From JAXMAR01 sp046350295 (lineage in GTDB: Bacteria; Planctomycetota; Planctomycetia; Gemmatales; Gemmataceae): a stretch of 64,000 nt of DNA. The translations under genes were made by a program, and so were the position numbers. This document shows positions 1-11,800 of the stretch, in pieces. Location: NCBI GenBank assembly GCA_046350295.1, contig JAXMAR010000005.1:1-64000 (forward strand), written 5' to 3'. Position 1 is the first letter of the stretch. The number at the start of each line of letters is the position of its first letter. The notes under the pieces were generated by a model. That model did no database searches. It was not told the DNA's origin and saw nothing but the letters and a program-made list of their open reading frames with translations.

Positions 1-1
1 C

Positions 2-3000
2 TTCGGCATCAAGGCGCGGCCGATCACGATCACGCCGATCGCCGGCCAGAGCAAGAGCTACGGCGATCCCGACCCGGCCGCCCTCGCCTTCACCGTGGGC
101 GGTTCGGGCCTGGCCGCGAACCTCGGCGACACGCTCGCCAACGTCTTCCACGGCGCCCTGGTCCGCAACCCGGGCGAACACGCTGGCAGCTATGCGATCA
201 ACAGCGCCGGCACTCTGTCGGCCGGACCGAATTACAACGTCACCTTCATTCCCGGGGTCCTGTTCTCCGTCAATCCGGCACAGATCCACTACACGATCGG
301 CGCCGACGCCCACGTCTACGGCGGCGTCGCGAGCCTGACGGCCGATCTCCCGGCCACCTTCAGCACCGGTATCAAAGGCGAAACCCTCGCCATCGCTTAC
401 GGCGGCGCCGGCAATACGACGACAGCCCACGCCGGGACCTATGCCATCACCGGCGCCGTCTCCGACGGAAGCGGTTTGGCCAAGGACTACACGGTGACGC
501 TCACCAGCGGCGTCCTGACCGTGAGCCGGGCGGCCGTCAGCTACACGATCGGCGACGACACGCACGTTTACGGCAACGTCGCCAACCTGGCGGCCGACCT
601 GCCGGCCACGTTCAGCACGGGCGTCAATGGCCAGAACCTGAGCATCGCCTACAGCAGCGATGGAAACGTGGCGGCGGCACACGCTGGGAGCTATGGCATC
701 GCGGGCGTGGTCTCCAACGGGACCGGCCAGGCGACGGACTACGCGGTGACGCTCACGAACGGCGCCCTGACCGTGACCCGAGCGGAGCAGACAATCTCGT
801 GGCAGACGCCCGCCGACATCATTTACGGAACGCCGCTCAGCGAGCAGCAACTCAACGCTGTGGTCAGCGTCGTCGGGCCTTCGCCGGCGAGCGCGCTGAG
901 GTATGACCCCGATCTCGGCGCTGTCCTGGACGCGGGACCGCACGCCCTGACGGTCAGCGCGGCCCAGACGCTCGACTACAATGCAGCCTCGGCTCAGGTC
1001 ACTCTCAACGTGGCGCAGGAGACGCCTCTCATCCAGATCACGGCCGCCTCCGTCGTCTATGACGGCGGCGCCCACGGCGCGACGGCGCTGGTTACCGGGG
1101 CCGGTGGGCTGAGCCAGAACCTCAACGTCACTTACGTCGGGATCAACGGGACCAGCTATGCCTCCACAATAGCCCCGATCGATGCCGGCCGGTACCAGGC
1201 TTCGGCCACCTTCGCCGGCGACGCCAATCACGCAACGAGCAGCGCCAGCGTGACCTTTACCATCGCCCAAGCCGACGCGGTCATCACCGTCACCGGCTTC
1301 AGCGGGCCCTACGACGGCGCCGCGCATGGCGTCGTCGGCAGCTCCGCTCTGGGCGTCGAATCCACGCCCGCGAACCTCGGCAGTCTGCTGCACCTGGGCG
1401 GCGAGTCCTTCACCAATTATCCGGGCGGCACGGCCTACCTGGACCTTCGACCCGGTAACACCAACTACAAGAGCGCTGCCAGCGGCATGGCGACGGTCAC
1501 CATCGCCAAGGCCGACGCGGCCATCACCGTCACCGGCTTCAGCGGAACCTACGACGGCGCCGCGCATGGCGTCATCAGCAGCTCCGCCCTCGGTGTCGAG
1601 ACCACGCCCGCCAATCTCGGCAGTCTGCTGCACCTGGGCGGCCAGACCTTCACCAACTATCCGGGCGGCACGACCACCTGGACCTTCGACGGCGACACCA
1701 ACTACAACAGCGCCAGCGGCACGGCCGCGGTCGCCATCGCCAAGGCCGGTTCGACCACGATCGTAACCTGGAGCGACGGAGCGAGCACGACGTACAACGG
1801 CGCGGCCCATGGCGCAACGGCGCTGGCCAGCGGGGCGGGCGGCCTGAGCCAGGGACTTCCGGTGACGTACGTAGGGATCAACGGGACTAGCTATGGCCCA
1901 TCCACGGCCGCGCCGACCGATGCCGGTCAGTACAAGGCCTCAGCCGCTTTCCCCGGCGACGCCAACCACGCGCCAAGCGACGCCAGCGCGACCTTCACCA
2001 TCGACCAGGCGAACGCGACCATCACCGTGATCGGCTTCAGCGGGACCTACGACGGCGCCGCGCACGGCGTCGTCAGCAGTTCCGCCCTGGGTGTCGAGGC
2101 CACGCCCGCCAACCTCGGCAATCTACTGCGCCTGGGTGGCGAGACCTTCACGAATTATCCGGGCGGCACAATCACCTGGACTTTCGACGGCAATACCAAC
2201 TACAAGCGCGCCAGCGGCACGGCGGCGGTCACCATCGCCAAGACCAACGCGGTCATCACCGTCACCGGCTTCAGCGGAACCTACGACGGCGCCGCGCATG
2301 GCGTCATCAGCAGCTCCGCCCTCGGTGTCGAGACCACGCCCGCCAATCTCGGCAGTCTGCTGCACCTGGGCGGCCAGACCTTCACCAACTATCCGGGCGG
2401 CACGACCACCTGGACCTTCGACGGCGACACTAACTACAACAGCGCCAGCGGCACGGCCGCGGTCGCCATCGCCAAGGCCGGTTCGACCACGATCGTAACC
2501 TGGAGCGACGGAGCGAGCACGACGTACAACGGCGCGGCCCATGGCGCAACGGCGCTGGCCAGCGGGGCGGGCGGCCTGAGCCAGGGACTTCCGGTGACGT
2601 ACGTAGGGATCAACGGGACTAGCTATGGCCCATCCACGGCCGCGCCGACCGATGCCGGTCAGTACAAGGCCTCAGCCGCTTTCCCCGGCGACGCCAACCA
2701 CACCGGCAGCAGCGCCAGCGCCACCATCACCATCGCCCAGGCGAACCAAACGATCACCTGGGCGAATCCGGCCATGATCAGCTACGGCACGCCGCTGAGC
2801 GCCACCCAGCTCAATGCCACGGTGGCCGGCGTCGCGGGCGGCAGCCTGCCGGGCACGTTGACCTACTCGCCCCCCGCGGGCACGGTGCTCCCCGGCGGCG
2901 CCCATCAGGCGTTGACCGTGACGGCCGCGGCCACCGCCAACTACAACCTGGCGACCAAGACCGTCTATATCGACGTCGGCGATTCCATCATGCTCCTCAA

Positions 3001-4884
3001 TGCGTCCGCCGCGGGCGCCCTCACCGTCTCGGGCAACGGCCACGTTCAAATCGGCGGCACGATCGACGTCGCGTCGAGTTCCGCGAGCGCCATCTCGGCC
3101 AGCGGCAACGCCAGCATCAACGCCGCCGCCGTCCGTACCGTGGGCGGCTTCTCCAGGACAGGCAACGCCACGATCAACCCTTCGGTCACCGGCCATGCCG
3201 CCGCACCGGTCGACCCGCTCGCGTCCCTGGCCGGGCCCTCCGTCGCCGGATTGACGAACTTCGGCGCCGTGAACATCGGCGGCAACACAACGGTCATTCT
3301 CGACCCCGGCATCTACACCCAGATCAGCATCTCGGGCAACGCGAGGGTCACGATGAACGCCGGGGTCTATGTGATTCGCGGCGGCGGTTTCACCGTGACC
3401 GGCAATGCGACCGTGACGGGGAATGCGATCGCCAGCGGCTCGGGCATCCTCATCTACAACGCCGGCAGCAATTACGGGACAAGCACGAACGGCGGCGCCG
3501 GCGGGACGATGGGCGGCGTGACCCTGGGCGGCAACGGCCAGATCGACCTCGCCCCGGCGACCTCAGGCCCCTACGCCGGCATCCTGATCTTCCAGGCACG
3601 GGACAACACCCGCGCCCTTTCCTGGAGCGGCAACAGCGTCCTGCTCCACAGCGGCATCATCTACATCCCGAACGCCCTCGTCAGCGAGAGCGGCAACAGC
3701 TCGCTCCAGGCCAGCGTCATCGCCAACCAGATGACGATCAGCGGCAACGCCTACAGCACCCTGACGGACGGCGGCGCCGAGAGCGTGTCGCTGGCCGCGG
3801 GCCAACTGCTGGCCGGCGACATCGTGGTCTATATCGACAACAGCCAGGGCGCCTTCACGGACGAGCAGATCGCACGCATCGAGGAGGCCATCAACCTCGT
3901 CAACGCCGTCATCAACCCGTTCAACGTCCACATCACCGAGGTCGGGCAGGCCGACCGCGATCAGGCCACGCTCGTCATCCAGATCGCGGGCACGACCGCG
4001 CTCGGCGACGCGCTGGACGGGGTGCTCGGCTGCGAGAACCAGGGAACCATCACGATCGTGAGCGGTTGGAGCTGGTACTCCGGCGCCGACGCGAGCGCGG
4101 TCGGCTCGGGGCAGTTCGACTTCGAGACGATCGCGATGCACGAGATCGGCCACTCGCTGGGCTTAGGACACAGCCAGGACACAAACTCCGTGATGTACGG
4201 AACGCTGGCGACCGGCGAGGCGCGGCGCAACCTGACCGTGGCCGACCTGGCGATCCCGGACCTCGACACGGGAGCGTGCGGCCTGCACGTCGCCGGATTC
4301 GGACACGCCTCGGCGAGCGGCGGCGGCCTCCCCTTCGGGCCGCTCAGCGGCGTCGCGGGGGCCTTGCCGGGCGCGGCGCCGCAGAGCGCGGGACTCGGCA
4401 TGATCCCGACGCCGATGGCTTTGCCAAGCCTGTCGATCGGTATGAGCTTCGGCGACATGACGGCGCAGGCAATGACGTGGCAGAACGGCAGCGGCTCGGA
4501 CGTGCTCGTCGGCGGCGCCAGGCCGATCTCATCATCGGCGACAGCGGTAGCGACGTCCTGCTGGGAGGCTTCGGCAAGCCAGGAGAAGACCGCGCCAGAG
4601 GCCGCGACGGAGCCGCCGTCGAGACCGCGACGGAGTCGACAGCCGACGCCGCGTCGGAGACGGTCAAGGCGCAGGCGCGCACTCGGACGCTGTCGCTGGC
4701 CATCACGAATTGGCTCAGCGACGCGAGCGGCGTCGACAGCCAGACCGAGGGCGGCGGCTCCAGCGATTGGCTCGACGCCTCGTGCCTGGCGCTCCTGGCC
4801 GCGACACCGGCGCTTGTCGGGACCGGCGCGGCTGAAACCCGTTCCATTCTCCGCGACAGTCGCAACCCGCGGCAGGCGCAGTAG
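2..4884 (+). CDS. Giant secreted MBG-repeat protein with metzincin protease domain (5' partial, one frameshift)
   Basis: The reading frame is open to the left edge, so the start lies outside the window. Residues up to about 980 are a string of roughly 80-residue MBG/YDG-type beta-sandwich repeats (recurring YDGAAHG, TFTIAQA and SYGTPLS motifs). A Gly/Ala/Asn-rich beta-helix-like stretch follows (about 3000-3780), then a matrixin-like domain with the zinc site HEIGHSLGLGH near 4140 and the Met-turn SVMYG just after it. The C-terminus carries RTX-like GSGSDVLLGG motifs. The frame breaks near 4517: GSGSDVLVGGA continues in another frame as ADLIIGDSGSDVLLGG, and one missing C in GCC(C)AG explains it. 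The true stop is taken as the TAG at 4882-4884. The function is inferred as an exported adhesin-like surface protein with protease activity. The original frame also runs on into the next gene, but that read-through is not considered real. Confidence 0.8.
1529..1969 (+). repeat. Long internal direct repeat, copy 1
   Basis: This 441-bp block inside the MBG protein recurs 732 bp downstream (2261-2701) with only one base difference that I can see (GACACC versus GACACT near 1697). It encodes about 147 residues covering parts of two MBG modules, and marks a recent duplication or gene conversion. Confidence 0.9.
2261..2701 (+). repeat. Long internal direct repeat, copy 2
   Basis: This is the second copy of the block at 1529-1969, offset by exactly 732 bp (244 codons), so the reading frame is kept. 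The neighbouring MBG modules are much more diverged than these two copies. Confidence 0.9.
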
Positions 4885-5146
4885 CGTTCGCCCGATATTT
4901 CGACAGACAGCCGCGCGTCGCCTGCCCACGAGAGGCGGCATGCCGATGAGCGAAAGGGCCCAACGAGGGTTCCACTTCCGCACATCCGCGTGGCTCGCTC
5001 TGCCTGCGCGTGTCTACCGAAAAACCTTCTTTACCCGGAAATCACCGTCTCCTGGCGCCGCTTGCCTCCGCACGCTTCTGAGCGGGCACAGCCTTTGCGA
5101 AGGCGCAGATATCTCCCTTCTTTTCCTTCGGATAAGGGGCGCCATC

Positions 5147-8100
5147 ATGAAGCGCGCAAAATGGACCTGTGCGGCGGGTCTCTTGCTCCTGGCCGTTCTT
5201 GCGCGGCTTCCCGGCGGCCGCGCGCAGCCCGATAAGTTGGGCGACGTCGCCGCCGACGAGCGCATCCAGACCATCAGCGTGAAAATCGACGTCGGCGCCG
5301 ATGCCGCCGACCTGGACGAGCCGGTCGCCCTCGATCTGGGCCTGGGATTCCCTTTGTGGCTGCACCCTCTCGGCCGGCCGGACGGGACAGCCGTGCCCGC
5401 CGGCGCCGTCCCTCAGGAGACCGACGCCAAGACGACAATCGCGGCAGGCGCCAGCGGCTCCTTCACTTTTCGCCTTGAAGGCGAGGCGGGGCAGGACCAG
5501 CTGCGGACCACGCCGCGGCTTCTGACCGGGGTGCGCGTCGCGGACATCGGCCGCGTCGGCTTTGCCGGCCTGGGACGGAGCAACTGGATCCTCGCCGGCT
5601 ACGAGATACGCATCAACGGCAAGCTCTTCGCTTCCAGCAACACGCCCCACGCGGACGGAGACGCCGCCATCGCCAAGGCCCGAACGCGACTGGTGGACCT
5701 GGACAAGACGATCGCCACCCTGCGGGAGGAACTGGCCGAGCTGGACAAACGAGGCGCCGCCGGCAAAGCCACAGGAGCCGATCGAGAGCGCTTCCAGAAA
5801 GCACAGGCCGAGCTGGCCGCGGCGGTGACCGAGGGCAGCGCGCTCCGCATTCGCTATCGTTTGAATCCGCGTGCCGCAGCCGCCCAGGCGGCGGCGGGAA
5901 TGCGGCTGGCGGACCTCGAGGCCGAGCTTGCCAAGCTGCGGAAGGAGGCCGCGCTTGACGGGGACGCCGCGCCGGCGCCGCCGAACCCGCGGCTCGCCGC
6001 GCTGCTCGCCGAGAAGCGACGGCTCGAGGGTCAGCTCGAAGGGAAGTATCCGTGGTTCGAGGACAGCACGTTCGTGCGGCCGGCGGCGACGGTGGAGAAG
6101 GCGCGCGTGATCGTGGAGACCTGGGACCATGCCGGGGCCGATTCGAAGAACCGTGTCTACTTCGCCGCAGGCGGGCATCGGTATTTCCTGAACGGCGCCG
6201 GGGAGCCGCTGACGGCGGCGGGAGGACCGCAGGAGTTCTGGCTGGACCTGATCGCCGGTCCGCTGCGTCCGGCCGACCTGCGCGGCTGGGGGCTTGGCAT
6301 GCTGGCGCATCCAGGCTTGCAGGGCGCCGCTCCCGATCGCTGGCATCCGCGGCGTCTTCTCGTCGAGATCGACGGCCGCGTGATCTACGATAGCGAGGAT
6401 GCCGTCCTCGACCGCCGGTCCTTGCAAGCGATCCGGCTGATTCCGCGGGCGCAGCGTGGCGCCGCCGAGGATCAACTCGTCCTGAACAAGGCGACCGCGC
6501 GACAGCTGTATTTCTGGGAGGCGGGCAAGGGTCTGGGACTCGACGCGGACACCGGCTCGGTCGTACCGTTGCCGCCCAGGGGAGACACGGATTCCCCTCA
6601 GCCTGAGCCCGGCCTATCGGGAGACGGCGCGGCGCCGCCGGACGTCGACAACTTCCCTCCCGACTTCGACCCCTTCCCCGGCGAGCCGTTCCCGCCGCCC
6701 TGGGCGCCCCTGCCGCCGGACGATCCCGGCTGGCAGCCGCCGCCACCCGACCCGCTGCCTCCCGGCGTCGATCCGCCGCCGGCGGGCCCGCCCTTCCAGG
6801 TCGATAGCGCCGAGATCACCATGGGCTGGAAGGCCGGGGACAGCTTCAAGATCGAGTGGAAAGTCTCCGGCGACGAGAGCGGCATCGACCACTATGAAGT
6901 GTCGCTGATCGCGGTGCGGCCGGACCAGGCGAACGTTTACGCCGAACAGTTGTTGCAAGCCACGGTCGGCAAGGATCAGCGAAGCTACGTCGGCGCCGTC
7001 GGCCCTGCCGCTCCCGGAGTTGGCCCCTACTACTTCGTCGCGCCGATGGTGGTGGCCGTGCCCACCGACCCGACCGCGAAGACAACCGCGCATGAGCGGA
7101 TCGGCCCGGCCCGCGCCTTTTTCCCCGCCGACGCCGACGCTTTGCGCCAGCCGGTCCCGGTGAAGTTCGTTTTCGACAACGCCGCCGGAACGCACGGCGA
7201 GGGCGCCTTCGGTGCGACGATCGTCCCCGGCACGGCGCGCGGCGCCTGGACCCTGGAGGCGGTGGACGGTCACAACGCCATCCTCTTCGGCAGTCCGCGG
7301 CCGGGGTTGCACGTCGGCTACCGGCCCGAGCCGGGAGACACGATCACAGGCCACTTCACCGCCGCCGACATCAAAGGCCCGCAACGCTTGCTTTGCCACC
7401 TGGGCTTCGAGGGCGCGGGCGGCAGCAACACGATGAACGTGACCGTTTTCGTCAGCCTGAAGAACGCCGCCGGGCAACTCTACAACTACCCGAAAACGGA
7501 GATCGCCAACGTCGACGCCGCCGGGCCGATGAAGCTGCTCGACTTCAAGCTCGATCCCGCCGACGTGGGGGGCGCCGGGCCGTACACGCTGATCCTGGGC
7601 ATCGGCGTCAAGGGAGGCGCCATCGACCCGGCCCATCCGCCCGGCCTGTTCGGGTTGCGGCTGTTGCCGGGTTCCAGCGGAGGCCCCGCGGCGCCTACCA
7701 TCAAGGCCGACCTGGCCATCGGCGACAAGTACCTGATTCCGGGCCGGGGCCGCGACGCCAAGGTCAGCATCATGCCGTTCGTGGAGGTCAAGAACCTCGG
7801 GCCTGATGACATTCCGGCGTCACTGGTCTCGAAGATCAGGGTGCAGACGCGCTACTTCGTCGGCCAGTATGGAGACACGGTCGCGGACACGCAGAAGGTC
7901 GTCTGGTGCGTCAACCCGCTGAAGTCGAGCGGGCCGCTGCCGGTCGGCGGGAAGGCCGTGATCATGCCGACCCACCCGGTCGAGCTCCCGACGGGCGTCT
8001 TCACGACCTGGACGAAGCTCCTCGGCGTGCGCGTCGAGATCCTCCTGCCGCTGACCGGGGAGGTGGCGGACCCGAATCTGGCCAACAACAAGTACGACAA

Positions 8101-8821
8101 GATGTACCTGCCTCCCATCGTCCTGGGAGATGGGGTGGGGCCGTATGAGGTGATCCTCTACGACCAGAAATGGTTCAAGGGCCGCTCGGTGTCCTATGAG
8201 TACAAGCCCACGCTGCGCCACAAGCTGATCCCCGACCTGGGGGACATGAATCGCCAGGCGTCTTCCATGAAAGTGGGGGACAAGGTTCGCGTGGCCGTGT
8301 TCTCGGAGCCGAATTTCGGCGGCTGGGATCGCCAGGTGGCAGGCGGGTACCTGCGACACTCCGTATGGCGGCCGGGCCCTGAGAACCTACCGCTGCTGGG
8401 GAGCTGGCATCCCATACCGGGATTCCCCTCCATCGGTCGCTCCTATGACAAGGCCCTCTGCTCGCTCATCATCATGCCCGAGGCGCAGCAGTATCCGAGC
8501 GGCGTTCTCCTCGTCGACAGCTCCGTGTGGGCCTTTGACACCGAACGGTTCTTCCCCCTCCCCGAGGACCCAAAGGTGTACAACGTCGAGTTTCACAGCC
8601 TCGGTCCCGGCAATGGCGCCGTGAACGGGTGCGCCGATCTGATCCAGGCGTTCGGAGGAACCTACGGCGTGACGTTGTACGAGCAGCCGGGCTATCAGGG
8701 GCAGTCCTACACGTTCATGGCGTTGAGTTCAGACCAATTCGTCGTGGACTTGAATTCTGTTGGCTTTGAGGACCGCGCCTGGTCCATGAAAATCGGCGCC
8801 TGGATTCCAGTGAAGCCTTGA
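5147..8821 (+). CDS. Exported multidomain protein with CARDB and beta/gamma-crystallin domains
   Basis: The start chosen is the ATG at 5147, which opens a clear signal peptide (MKRAKWTCAAGLLLLAVLA, cleavage near GRAQ). The open frame upstream of it belongs to the preceding gene. The protein has about 1224 residues. Residues 170-300 hold two charged, probably coiled-coil stretches. A Pro/Asp-rich linker lies near 485-545, followed by a fibronectin-like stretch and then a CARDB-like domain around residues 860-985 (IKADLAIGDKYLIPG, FVEVKNLGPDDIPA). The last 220 residues hold two beta/gamma-crystallin-type motifs (YEVILYDQKWFKGRS and YGVTLYEQPGYQGQSYTF). Crystallin folds often bind calcium, so a structural envelope or matrix role is inferred. 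Its stop overlaps an ATG of the next frame, and the following gene begins 26 bp later. Confidence 0.8.
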   Translation: MKRAKWTCAAGLLLLAVLARLPGGRAQPDKLGDVAADERIQTISVKIDVGADAADLDEPVALDLGLGFPLWLHPLGRPDGTAVPAGAVPQETDAKTTIAAGASGSFTFRLEGEAGQDQLRTTPRLLTGVRVADIGRVGFAGLGRSNWILAGYEIRINGKLFASSNTPHADGDAAIAKARTRLVDLDKTIATLREELAELDKRGAAGKATGADRERFQKAQAELAAAVTEGSALRIRYRLNPRAAAAQAAAGMRLADLEAELAKLRKEAALDGDAAPAPPNPRLAALLAEKRRLEGQLEGKYPWFEDSTFVRPAATVEKARVIVETWDHAGADSKNRVYFAAGGHRYFLNGAGEPLTAAGGPQEFWLDLIAGPLRPADLRGWGLGMLAHPGLQGAAPDRWHPRRLLVEIDGRVIYDSEDAVLDRRSLQAIRLIPRAQRGAAEDQLVLNKATARQLYFWEAGKGLGLDADTGSVVPLPPRGDTDSPQPEPGLSGDGAAPPDVDNFPPDFDPFPGEPFPPPWAPLPPDDPGWQPPPPDPLPPGVDPPPAGPPFQVDSAEITMGWKAGDSFKIEWKVSGDESGIDHYEVSLIAVRPDQANVYAEQLLQATVGKDQRSYVGAVGPAAPGVGPYYFVAPMVVAVPTDPTAKTTAHERIGPARAFFPADADALRQPVPVKFVFDNAAGTHGEGAFGATIVPGTARGAWTLEAVDGHNAILFGSPRPGLHVGYRPEPGDTITGHFTAADIKGPQRLLCHLGFEGAGGSNTMNVTVFVSLKNAAGQLYNYPKTEIANVDAAGPMKLLDFKLDPADVGGAGPYTLILGIGVKGGAIDPAHPPGLFGLRLLPGSSGGPAAPTIKADLAIGDKYLIPGRGRDAKVSIMPFVEVKNLGPDDIPASLVSKIRVQTRYFVGQYGDTVADTQKVVWCVNPLKSSGPLPVGGKAVIMPTHPVELPTGVFTTWTKLLGVRVEILLPLTGEVADPNLANNKYDKMYLPPIVLGDGVGPYEVILYDQKWFKGRSVSYEYKPTLRHKLIPDLGDMNRQASSMKVGDKVRVAVFSEPNFGGWDRQVAGGYLRHSVWRPGPENLPLLGSWHPIPGFPSIGRSYDKALCSLIIMPEAQQYPSGVLLVDSSVWAFDTERFFPLPEDPKVYNVEFHSLGPGNGAVNGCADLIQAFGGTYGVTLYEQPGYQGQSYTFMALSSDQFVVDLNSVGFEDRAWSMKIGAWIPVKP

Positions 8822-8847
8822 TGCCGGCCAGTGAGAAGGAGAACGCT

Positions 8848-11800
8848 ATGCGAAGGGCTCACCCACTTTCCCTCGGGCTCGGCGCCGCGGCTCTGCTGTT
8901 CCTCGCCGGCCTGCCTGAGCCGGCTCGCTCTCAGGACAAGGCCAGCAACGGCCCCGGCGTCCACGGCCGTGTCCTGGCCCTCGACGAGAAAGGCGCCTGG
9001 ACCGGCAAAGTAATCCCGGGAGCGAAGATCACCTTCACCGGCCAGTCGGGCGCCGCCACCAGCGTCAGCGCCGGCGCCGACGGCTATTTTAAAGCGTCCG
9101 GCTTGCGGCCGGGCATCTACTACTACAAGGTCCAGGCGGCCGGCTACAAGGACGAGGACATGGGCCGCGGCGTCGAGTTGAAGTTGACGGAGGGATTCGC
9201 CGTCTACAACTTCTCGCTGGCCAAGGGAGAGAACGACCCGAAGCGCAAGCCGCCCGACCTGCCAATCGCGAAGCTCGGCCTCTTGAAGGGTAGGGTCGTG
9301 GCCGAGACCGCCGACGGTCCCGGCATTCCCGGAGCGACGATCCAGCTTCAGATGGTCAAGACGCCGGACGGCAAGTCGCCGAGCGCTCCCCCCTTGCGGA
9401 CGGTTGTCACGGCGCAGGGCGGGCCCGATGAGGGCGCGAAAAAGCCCGGCGCTTACGAGATCGACCTCGAGCCCGGCTCCTACCGCGCCGCCGTGAGCGC
9501 CCCCGGATTCCTGCCTCTGCTGGTGCAAGGCCCGAAGGAGCTGATCCTCGTCAAGGCCGATGAAACGACGACCAGGGACTTCATCCTCTTTCGCGGCAAA
9601 GCGAAACCGCCGCCGAGCGATCAAGGGATCGAGGGGAGCGTTCTTGTCCGGAAAGGGGGCAAGGCTCTCGCGCCCGCCGATGTGAACATCGCAATCATTC
9701 CCTGGGGGCAAGCGACCGGCGCCGCGACGCTGCAGCCCAAGGCGGGTGAAAAGGGGAAATGGGGCTACCGCCAAGCATTGCCGAGCGGCAGCTATCGAGT
9801 CGTCGCCGAGGCCGAGGGATACCGCGCCTTCAAGAGCGGCCGGGTCGAAGTCTACGACGGGCGTTTCACCAAGGTCGATGTCTTTCTGAGGCCGCTGCCG
9901 ACGCACGAGGCGCCCAAGATCATCGTGCTGATCGCAACGGTGAAGAAGCAACCGCCCAAGGGGGAAGCAGAGCTTCTTCCGGGCGCCGGAGTGCTGGTGC
10001 GCCAAGCCGGCGAGCCGCTCGCGAGCGCGACAAAGAAGGTGACCGATCCAGGCGGCGTCGCGCGCTTCGAGCTGAAGAACGCGGGAGAATACGACGTGAT
10101 GGCGAGCCTGGCCGGGCTGCGGCCGAACGGCAAGCGCGTGCGTTTCGACAAACCGGGCGAGTATCACGTCGAGATAATCCTCCGATCGAGCGAGGAGCCT
10201 CCCGGGCCGTCCCTGGCGCGCATCCGGCTCTCGGTCGTCGAGCGCTTCCCGAAGGCGAAGGAGACCTTCACGCCCGTGCCGATCGCCGGCGCCGCCATTG
10301 AAATCCGACACGCGGGCAAACTCGTTCCTCCCCCGGCCGGCAAGGAGCGCAAGTCCGATTCGCTTGGCGTCTATTCGACCGAGCCCCTGGAGTCCGGCGT
10401 GACCTATGACCTCAGCGTCAGCAAGCCCGGCTTCCCCTCGGCCGCGCTCGAGATCGCCCTGGGGGACAAGGACGCGTACCGCCAGGTGGAGTTGACCCGC
10501 GGCGCCGAGCCCCTAGTCCACAACACGTTCGCCGTGCGGCTCTGGATCCAGGAGACCGCGACGAAGAAGCCCATCAGCGGGGCCCTCGTGCGCGTCACCA
10601 AGGGCGCCGAAGCGCACGAGGCGATGAGCAAAGAGGATGGCCTGGCCCGATTCGACAAGCTGGCCGCCGGAAAATGGAGCGTTCAGGTCGAACACAGGAA
10701 CTACTACCCGGCGGCTGACGTGTCGCTTGCCATCGACGAAGACGGGGACTGGAACATCTACTTGCGACCGAGGGAAACGCCGCTGCCGCCGCCCGCCAAG
10801 ACGCTCGCCCTGCGGGTGAGTGTCCGCGACCGGGAAACGGGAGCGCCCCTTGCCGGAGTGCAAGTCGCCATTCGTAGCCGCGCCGGCGAGATCGCCTCGG
10901 GAATGACACGCTCGGATGGCCGCGCCATCGATCGCGCCAGCGGCGAAGAGATATTCCGGCTGCCTGCCGGGGCCTACATCATCGAGGCGCAGCGCGGCAT
11001 GGAGTTCCAGCCCGCCGCAAAAGCCGTGCGCCTCGAGTCGACCAACGTGGCGGAGGAGATTCTGCTGGTCCGCCGCTCCGGGCCACCGCCGGCCAGGACG
11101 CTCGCCCTGCGCGTCAATGTCCGCGACAGGGAAACGTCAGCGCCCCTTGCCGGCGTTCAGGTCGTCGTTCGCAGCGCCGGGCGCGTGGTCGCCTCGGGAA
11201 CCACGCGAAGCGACGGGCGGGCGCTCGATGTGGCGACACGCGAGGATTTGTTCCACCTGCCCATGGGCGTCTACACGGTCGAAGCACAGCGTGGCGCGGA
11301 GTTCCAACCGGCCTCCCACACCGTGCGTCTGGAGTCGCCGGAGACGACCGAGAATATCCTGCTGGTCCGCCGCGCCGGCCCGCCGCCCGTGGCCAAGGAA
11401 GCAGATTTGCACATCCACACGGTCGCACTCGCCCAGATCACCATTCGACATCAGGGGATGATCGTCGCCATGCCGCCGGTCGCGCAAGCGAACCGGGATG
11501 GCGATTTCCGCATTACGCTGAAGGCGTCGCCCGAGCCTTACGCCGTGCACGTGGCGAAGGCGGGCTTCATCCCTGAGGACCTGAGCGTCATGATGGGCGC
11601 GACCGACGTGAACCGCACCGTCATGCTCCAGCCCGAGAAGAAGTTGATCCCGATCCCGACCAAGAAAGTCAGTCTGACCTTGCGGATTCAGAGCAGGGAG
11701 GGCAGGCCGATCCTGGGCGCGACGGTGACGCTGTCGCTGGGTGGCAAGATGGTGGATAGCCGCGTCCTGAAGGGCGTCGCCGTCTACCAGAGGGCCGACC

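Noticed and set aside
4885..5146. Continuation of the MBG protein frame into the crystallin-domain gene as one protein
   Set aside because: After the frameshift near 4517 the reading becomes Arg/Pro-rich nonsense up to a proper signal peptide at 5147, while the other frame gives RTX-like motifs and a stop at 4884.
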